Assembly: GCA_965207565.1 (NCBI GenBank)
Contig: CBDBMQ010000006.1
Location: forward strand, 61,668 to 125,667
Length of the DNA stretch: 64,000 bases
Source of the DNA: Bin80 sp965207565
GTDB taxonomy: Bacteria; Bacteroidota; Rhodothermia; Rhodothermales; Bin80
Reading direction: 5' to 3'
The position numbers and the translations under genes are program-made. This document shows positions 56,639 through 64,000 of the stretch, in pieces; position 1 is the stretch's first letter; each line of letters opens with the position of its first letter. The notes beneath the pieces were generated by a model. It did no database searches. It saw only the letters and a list, made by a program, of their open reading frames with translations, and was not told where the DNA came from.

Positions 56639-59600
56639 ATGGACGTGTTCGCTTTTCGAGAGGAACTCATTGCCGAGTACGCGCGATTCTCCCGAAGTTT
56701 CACCAAGATTCGGGCAAAAGACATTTTAGACAAGGTCAACGATATTTATGGTAAGGAGCATTTCTGGCCCGCTCCCCTTGTCCAATTGAACCCCAATTTT
56801 GAATCAGGTGGATACATCAAGGAACTGATTAGTGCTGGTATTCTTCATCTAGAGTGTGATAATATTTTCCGAATTAAGGGTGACAACAATCTGTCGAACC
56901 AGCCTCTTCGCTTGTACCGACACCAGACGGAAGCAATCAAGATTGCAGTAAAACAAGAAAGCTATGTGCTGACAACCGGAACGGGGTCCGGTAAATCACT
57001 TGCCTACTTTATCCCCATCGTTAACGATGTTTTGCAACGAAAACGAGCAGGTGATATGTGTAAGGGGATTACAGCAATTGTCGTCTACCCGATGAATGCA
57101 CTGTGTAATAGTCAATTTGAAGAACTTGAGAAATATCTGGGGCTTGGTTACGGCGAAGAACTTGGCCCTGTAACTTTCGCCCGCTATACTGGACAGGAGT
57201 CGCCAGAAGAGCGAGACAAAATCACTAAAAATCCTCCTGATATTCTCCTCACAAATTATGTTATGTTAGAACTGATCATGACGCGATTTGTGGAAACTGA
57301 CAAGGCCGTCCGTAGGCATGCCATGGGGCTCCGGTTTTTGGTGCTTGATGAATTGCACACCTATCGAGGCAGACAGGGAGCAGATGTTGCAATGTTGGTT
57401 CGCCGTGTTCGTGAGCGGTTCAACGAAAAACTTATGTGCATCGGCACTTCTGCCACTATGATCTCAGAAGGATCGCGCACTGAACGTCATGAAACCGTTG
57501 CACGAATTGCAAGCCGCATATTCGGGGTTTCCGTAAAGCCGGGGAGAACGTCATATCCGAAACACTCAGACTCGTCACCTCCTCCAAAGCAACCCAAAGC
57601 AGTGCTGATCTACGGACTTCAATTGAACAAGGTATCCCCGACAATCCCACCTACGAGGAATTGTCTAAACATCCTGTGGCTGCCTGGGTGGAACATAATA
57701 TGGGTTTGGAAAAATTGGATAATAAATTCGTCCGGATCTCTCGCCCATTGAGTATTCACGAAGCTTCAGAACGCCTTCAAAATGATACTAAGCTTGATGC
57801 CAGTGACTGCGAGAAATATCTTACGGATTTCCTACTCATGGCTCACCAATGCCAGAATGAAAAAGGGCTTAGCTTTTTTGCGTTTCGGCTACATCAGTTC
57901 ATTAGTCGAGCATGGAGTGTCTACACCACGCTTGAATCCCCTGGTGAGAGATATATCACGCTTGAAGGACAGCAGTTTAAGCCAGGAGATCGCGACCGCC
58001 CACTCTACGTGGTTTGTTTCTGCAGGCAATGCGGGCAGGAATACATTCCCGTATGGACCAATTTTACCAATAATGTTCCAGTGTCGTTTACCCCTCGGGA
58101 CCTAAATGATCGCTCAAATGATGATGAGGATGCCGATCTCCAACACGGCTATTTCATGCCAGACGATTCGGGGACTTTTGATTCCGGTGATATCGAAAGC
58201 CAGTATCCTGAGAATTGGCTGGAAGTTCGGGGAGGATCAACTCGACTCAAACCCTATTACCGACGTTCTGCACCCGTCAGTGTTCAGGTGAGCACTGAAG
58301 GTGAAGTAGTCCATGAGGGTGTCTCTGGATGGTTTATCTCTGGACCATTTCGATTCTGTCTTAATCCAGAATGTGACGCATATTATGAAGGGAATATCCG
58401 CGAACTTACCAAACTCTCCGGGCTCTCAAGCGAAGGTAGGAGTTCCGCAACTACTATTCTAACACTTTCCTCACTGAAACATCTGATTGGGACGGACCTA
58501 GATGACGAAACCAAGAAAATCCTCGCCTTTACAGACAACCGTCAGGATGCCAGCCTTCAAGCAGGACATTTCAATGACTTCATACAGATCCTAATGCTTC
58601 GTGGGGCACTACTTGCCGCAATTCAAAATGAACCCGATGGACTCCTAAAAAACAACATTCTAACACAAAGAGTTCTTGAGTACCTACACCTAGATGTATT
58701 CGACTACGCTACGAATCCCTTGGCAAAAGGATACAGAGCAGAGACGACACTCGAGACACTTCGTGATGTATTGGGGTATCGTCTTTACTTTGATCTCCAA
58801 CGTGGCTGGCGCATCACCAACCCGAATCTTGAACAACTGGGTTTACTGGAAATCAGATATCGAGACCTCGTGGATTGTTGCAAAGATGAAGAGGAATGGC
58901 AAGCATGCCACCCAATGCTTGGTTTCATTAAACCGGAACAACGTTTGCAAATCGCTCAGGAGATTCTTGATCGCATGCGAAAATCCCTCTGCATCACAAC
59001 GATTTATTTAAACTCAGAGCGTCAAGGAAAAATTCGCAACGACAGCCACAATCTACTCAAAGAGCCGTGGGGACTGTCAGAAGATGAGAAGCTTTACCCC
59101 TCTACGTATATGGTCCCAAGACCGAGAAGACGCCGAAATCACAAGGATAGGAATCTGTATCTCTCTCATCGATCAGCCTTTGGAAAAAAGATTAAGTCCA
59201 GGAACCTCTGGGGAACAGAAAACCCCCACTACCCAGCCAAATTTGATGAAAATCTCTACAATCGCATCATAGATGATATTTTGTCTGTATTATCAATTTA
59301 TGGTTACGTAGATCCCGTAGATATAATCGGGAATATCACTGGATACACCATCAACAGTTCAATTCTTGAGTGGCACTTTGTCAAAGAACCTCGTAAGGCC
59401 CCATCCAATGAATTCTTCTATCATCTGTACAAAAATATAGCCGATTCTTTTAGAAACCATGACCGCCTACTTCATCAACTTGAAGCACGCGAACATACTG
59501 CCCAAGTAGATTCCGAGACACGTAAGGAACGTGAAATCCGTTTTCGAAAGGGTCTTTCAGGCGAGCGAATCATTGATCGGAAATCTGAAGCGGCAGGACT

Positions 59601-61890
59601 CCCTGTTCTTTTCTGTTCTCCAACTATGGAGTTGGGAGTAGACATTGCTTCGCTGAATGCAGTCTATATGCGAAACGTTCCTCCAACCCCAGCAAACTAC
59701 GCACAGCGCAGTGGACGAGCCGGGCGTAGCGGCCAGCCCGCATTGGTAATTACCTATTGTGCCGCACAGTCTCCCCATGATCAATATTTCTTCTCCCATC
59801 CAACCCGCATGGTGAGTGGTACCGTTAGCCCCCCAAGTATAGATTTGGCAAACGAAGATCTGATTCGAAGTCACTTACAAGCAGTCTGGCTCACTGAGAC
59901 AGGCATGAGGCTTAGCAGTTCAGTATCCGAGATTCTTGATCGAACGGATAGTCACCATTATCCCCTTCATGAAGAGATTGCAAGCCAAATCCATTCACCC
60001 AAGATTGTGTTAAAGGCAAAAACTCGTGCACATCGTATACTCCAGACACTCGAGCTTGACCTCTCTCCCCAAGACGCCCCTTGGTACACAGATACTTGGC
60101 TGGAAAGCGCTATGAGGGCTGCCGAGAAGCGATTTGACGAAGCTTTTGATCGATGGCGTTCGCTCTATCGTGCAACGGTTAAGCAAATGAGTTCCGCGGA
60201 TGGCATTTTGAAAAATGCTGCTGCAACCGAACAAGATCGCCGGGAAGCAAAAAAACGATACGATGAAGCCTATACTCAGCAAAATCTTCTTCTCGGAAAA
60301 GGGAGAGCAAAATTCAACTCTGACTTTTATACCTATCGTTATCTAGCAGGAGAAGGTTTTCTACCGGGCTATAATTTCCCACGCCTGCCGCTGATGGCTT
60401 TCATTCCAGGCCGTCGCAAGAAAATTGGTCGAGATTCATTTTTAAGTAGACCCCGATTTCTGGGACTTTCTGAATTCGGCCCTCGTTCTATCATCTATCA
60501 CGAGGGAAGTACATATCGTGTACAGCGTGCCATTTTGTCCCCCCATGATGAGTCCGAGGTCACTATATCTGCTAAACTTCCAATACAATCTACTCAGATC
60601 TGCCTCACATGTGGTTATGGCCATTTTGGAGATCAGAGTGAGTCTGAGCGTTGTTTCAACTGCAACGAATTGCTTGAGGGAAGCCGTAGAATTCACAATC
60701 TCTACCATATTGAGCAAGTATCAACTCAGAGAGTAACCCGAATCACCTCGGATGAAGAGGAACGCCGGCGTCAGGGTTACGAAATGGTCACAACCCTTCG
60801 CTTCAGCCAGGAGGATAGTCGCGCACGAAATGACACTGTAATTATTGAGGAAAATGGTGATCCCTTATTTGAACTTCGCTATGCCCCCTCTACAACACTA
60901 TGGCGCATTAATCTCGGATGGCATCGGCGCAAAGAAAAGTCAATTTACGGTTTCAGTATTGATGCAAATACTGGCGAATGGGCCGGGGACCCCCAGGCTT
61001 CAACTGAAGCAGAAGATGACTTTATTCAGGAGGGAAAAGCTATTCAACGCATTACACCGTTCGTGAAGGATACTCGTAATGTGCTGGTACTCCGACCCCA
61101 GATTGACCTAGATGAAGTAGTTTTGGTGTCCCTACAATACGCCATCAAGCGGGGAATTGAACAAGAATTCCAGCTTGAAGAGTCTGAACTGGCTGCCGAA
61201 CCCCTGCCTGATCGTTATAACCGTGCCTCGATCCTGTTTTACGAATCCGCCGAGGGAGGTGCGGGGGTACTCACGCGTTTAACAAGTGACCCTGATGCAT
61301 TTGTACGAATTTCGAAAAAGGCACTTGAAATCTGCCATTATGAATCTAAATCGGGAACATGGTCTGGACTTGATGATCTTGAAAATCAAGAAAAAGAGTG
61401 CGAAGCAGGTTGCTACAGATGCCTGCTGAGCTACTACAATCAAATGGATCACTCACTGATTGATCGCCAAAATCAAGACCTGCTTCGCCTACTCTGCAGA
61501 CTAAGTGTCAGTTCTTCAAAGATCCTGAAGGATAAAACGGATCCTGGCGACAGCTTTCGGGAATTGCTCAATGCTTCATCCTCCTCGTTAGAAAAGGAGT
61601 GGCTGGATTTCATCAACTCAAATGGCTACCATCTGCCTGACAAAGCTCAGCCGTATCTTGATGCTCACGAGACTCGTCCCGACTTCGCTTATACCAAGAA
61701 TCAAACCTTGATCTATATTGATGGACCGCATCACCAGAAAGCGACTCGTAAGCATGCCGATAAGAAGATTGATCAGCGCCTTTCGAATAGCGGCTACATA
61801 GTGATCCGCTTTACCCCCGATCGGAAGAAATGGCCGAGCATTATAGATCAATACGCTTGGGTGTTTGGATCAAAGCCATCCTCGACCTGA
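56639..61890 (+). CDS. Large DEAD/DEAH-type helicase with DUF1998 and C-terminal nuclease-like domain (DruE/DrmA-DrmB-like), one frameshift
   Basis: Adding one G to the G4 run 57541-57544 joins two long frames into a 1750-residue protein. RecA1 has Walker A TGTGSGKS (113-120), DELH (237-240) and SAT (271-273). Next comes an inserted Cys-rich zone (CFCRQCG, CLNPEC). RecA2 has LFCSPTMELGVDI (about 991-1003) and QRSGRAGRSG (about 1023-1032). A zinc cluster CLTCG...CFNC is near 1322. DUF1998 carries EGGAGV (about 1539) and GCYRC (about 1591). The end (about 1640-1750) has RPDF and IYIDGPHHQ, like DUF559/Vsr-type PD-(D/E)XK nucleases. Such helicase-DUF1998 chains occur in Druantia (DruE) and, split, in DISARM (DrmA+DrmB). 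The gene ends 1 bp before the SNF2 gene, so they form an operon, probably for phage defence. Confidence 0.85.
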
Positions 61891-61891
61891 C

Positions 61892-64000
61892 ATGGAGGTA
61901 GTCAACTTTAAGCCAGGAGACTTGGTGAGACTGCGCGAGCGTGAATGGGTTGTCCTGCCAGAGCTTCGAGATGATCTGCTCAAACTCAGGCCTCTCGGTG
62001 GATCGGAACACGATTCAACCTTGGTCTATCTCCCACTTGAGCCCCAAAAACCCGTTCCCGCCACTTTCGATCCTCCCAACCCCGAACGATCGGGTTCCCG
62101 AGAGGCAGCTTTGCTGTTACGTGATGCGCTTCGTCTAAAACTGCGTGCTGGTGCAGGACCTTTCAGAAGCTTTGGCAATCTCAATTTTGAGCCGCGCACC
62201 TACCAACTCGTGCCCTTGCTTATGGCCCTCAAACTGTCCCCTATCCGACTTCTCATTGCAGATGATGTTGGAATCGGAAAAACCATTGAGGCAGGATTGA
62301 TAGCACGCGAATGTTTTGATCGCGGTGAAATTGAACGGTTTACTGTCATTTGTCCACCACATTTATGCGAACAGTGGCAACGGGAACTCGGCGAGAAATT
62401 TAACTTCGATGTTGAGGTGGTCCGCACCGGCACGGCCGCCCGCTTGGAACGGGGCTTACTTCCAGATGAGTCTGTGTTTGAGGCATATCCCTTCACAGTG
62501 GTTTCACTTGATTATATCAAGTCGAATCGGAGAAGGGATGACTTCCTGCGTAGCTGCCCTGATTTCATTATCGTTGATGAAGCTCACACCTGCGTGCATG
62601 GGAACCCCAATACGCGTCACCAGCGCCATCAACTCCTGAAAGGGCTTGCCCAAAGCAAACCTCTGCGAAGCATGCTGCTCCTTACTGCAACGCCGCATTC
62701 GGGTAACGATATTGCTTTTCACAACCTCCTCGCTTTGCTGAAACCACAATTTGTGGAGTTGGCAGATTTGCCTGCGGGGGCGCAACGTCAATCCCTTCGC
62801 GACGAACTCGCTCTACATTTTGTGCAACGTCGCCGAGGGGATATTAAGAAATGGGAAGGGAAAACCCAATTCCCGGCCCGAGAAAGCCGGGAGAAAACCT
62901 ATAAGCTGACAGGTGACTGGGGCGTATTATTCAGTGAAGTGCTTGTATATGCAAGGACCATGATTCAGCGTGCAGAGGGGGAACCGACCTCCAACAGCGT
63001 ATGTCCTGGTGGGCTGCGCTTGCACTCTTGCGTTGTATTTCTTCCAGTCCGGCTGCTGCGTATATGGCATTGCGGACCCGACTTCAGGCGGCCGAGGGGG
63101 ACACAGAGCAGGCGCAAATCCAGAACCTTGACCGGAGCGCCCGCGATACGGTCATGGACGAAGTTGAGGATTCTCTAATGTCTACGGAAAGCACTCCTGC
63201 AGGCACTGTTGAAGGGGAAGAGGATTCCAGAATTCTAAATCAACTCATCGAACGGGCTAAACAGCTGCGCGGACCCAAAATGGATCCTAAGCTTGGAACC
63301 CTCATCAAAGAAGTAAGGGCTCTCGTGCGGGATGGCTACAAGCCTGTTATTTTCTGTCGCTATATTGCTACCGCACATTATGTCGCGGAGTACTTGGAAG
63401 TTGCTCTTCCTTCGAGAACCACCAAAGTCCTTGCAGTGACTGGAGAACTAGATTCCAGGCAACGTGAAGAGAAAATTGAACAACTTGAGGATCCATCTAA
63501 TGATATTCTTCCTGTTCTTGTAGCGACCGACTGTTTGTCTGAAGGGATCAACCTTCAGAACTGCTTCAATGCCGTCATTCATTATGACCTTGCCTGGAAT
63601 CCAACTCGCCACGAGCAGCGTGAAGGCCGCGCAGATCGCTTTGGACAAAAATCCAAGATCGTTCGAACCCTCATGCTCTATGGGGAAAACAATCCAATTG
63701 ACGGCGCGATTCTTCGCGTGATTATTCGGAAAGCAGATCAAATCAGAAAAGAGCTTGGAGTTCATGTCCCGTTACCAGTAGAAAATGACAAGCTATTGGA
63801 TGCCATGATGAGATCTGCTCTGTTACACAGTAGCCCAAACCTTCAGCTGTCTCTGGACTTTGGAGATACTGAAGCCGAATTAGACATTGCATGGGAAACA
63901 GTTAAGCAGAAGATGTCTAGAACTGTATTTGCCCAGCGCAGCCTAAAACCGGATGCAGTACTTCCCGAATGGGAAAAGACAATCTCCGTGCTTGGTGGAT
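61892..64000 (+). CDS. SNF2-family helicase, DrmD-like (frameshift; 3' end beyond window)
   Basis: ATG 61892 follows the helicase stop by 1 bp. After an N-terminal beta domain (KPGDLVRLREREWVV), the SNF2 core shows DDVGIGKT (124-131), DEAH (229-232) and TATPHS (265-270). With one G added to the G5 run 62977-62981 the frame continues (GGTDLQQRMSWWAALALLRC) through a linker into the second lobe, with LVATDCLSEGINLQ and QREGRADRFGQ (about 576), open to the window edge at about residue 703. The sequence style (ICPPHLCEQWQREL, FIIVDEAHTC) is that of DISARM DrmD, as I know it. It likely remodels or moves along DNA together with the upstream helicase. Confidence 0.85.

Noticed and set aside
56639..57751. 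Programmed ribosomal frameshift joining the two helicase frames
   Set aside because: No slippery heptamer with a downstream structure is seen, and equivalent one-base breaks occur in many housekeeping-type genes of the window. A missing G in a G-run explains it more simply.

Overview
The window looks like a chromosomal contig from the Bacteroidota-related Rhodothermota/Balneolota part of the tree, most likely a metagenome-assembled or lightly polished long-read genome. The grounds are TonB-dependent receptors with carboxypeptidase-regulatory N-termini, a secreted FG-GAP protein with a type IX/FlgD-like C-terminal sorting domain, a GWxTD-like protein, a Bacteroidota-type promoter (TTTG, 20 bp, TACCTTTG at 7276-7307), and few strong Shine-Dalgarno sites. 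The placement is an inference; no rRNA gene is present.

Layout. 1-7046 (minus): a secreted D-rich/FN3 protein, its coupled TonB receptor, and an FG-GAP protein. 7276-18997: a short MetE-type methyltransferase, a cobalamin riboswitch with btuB, a bacterial voltage-gated channel, tRNA-Phe and tRNA-Asp, Sua5, a PAP2 phosphatase, a lipoprotein, a BtuD/FecE-type ATPase, a small restriction-modification system (SPPY methyltransferase and HNH nuclease), a zinc-ribbon ORF, cob(I)alamin adenosyltransferase and an M23 peptidase. 18978-33114: a BNR-repeat protein, a lipoprotein, tmk, a second TonB receptor coupled to a SAM hydrolase, a coiled-coil protein, a histidine kinase, purA, a STAS protein and secF/secD. 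33591-41309: an oxidoreductase, then the minus-strand run epimerase-scpA-scpB-rluB-guaB, and a GWxTD-like protein. 42323-53106 (minus): the conserved rimP-nusA-infB-rbfA-truB-ribF-rpsO-pnp-M16 run. 53107-64000: a gene-poor accessory stretch with a nadB 3' remnant, a diverged copy of that tail 2.5 kb away, and small unknown genes. It is followed by a two-helicase operon: a 1750-residue DEAD/DUF1998 helicase with a C-terminal nuclease-like domain, then a DrmD-like SNF2 helicase cut by the window edge.

Three themes stand out. First, vitamin B12: riboswitch, BtuB, ABC ATPase and PduO-type adenosyltransferase lie within 9 kb of each other. Second, DNA defence: an R-M system and the helicase pair, which recalls DISARM and Druantia but matches neither gene order as far as visible. 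Third, at least a dozen single-base frameshifts, mostly in short homopolymers, spread over core and accessory genes and including the essential tmk gene. I read these mainly as consensus errors and give reconstructed gene spans, including for both helicases.
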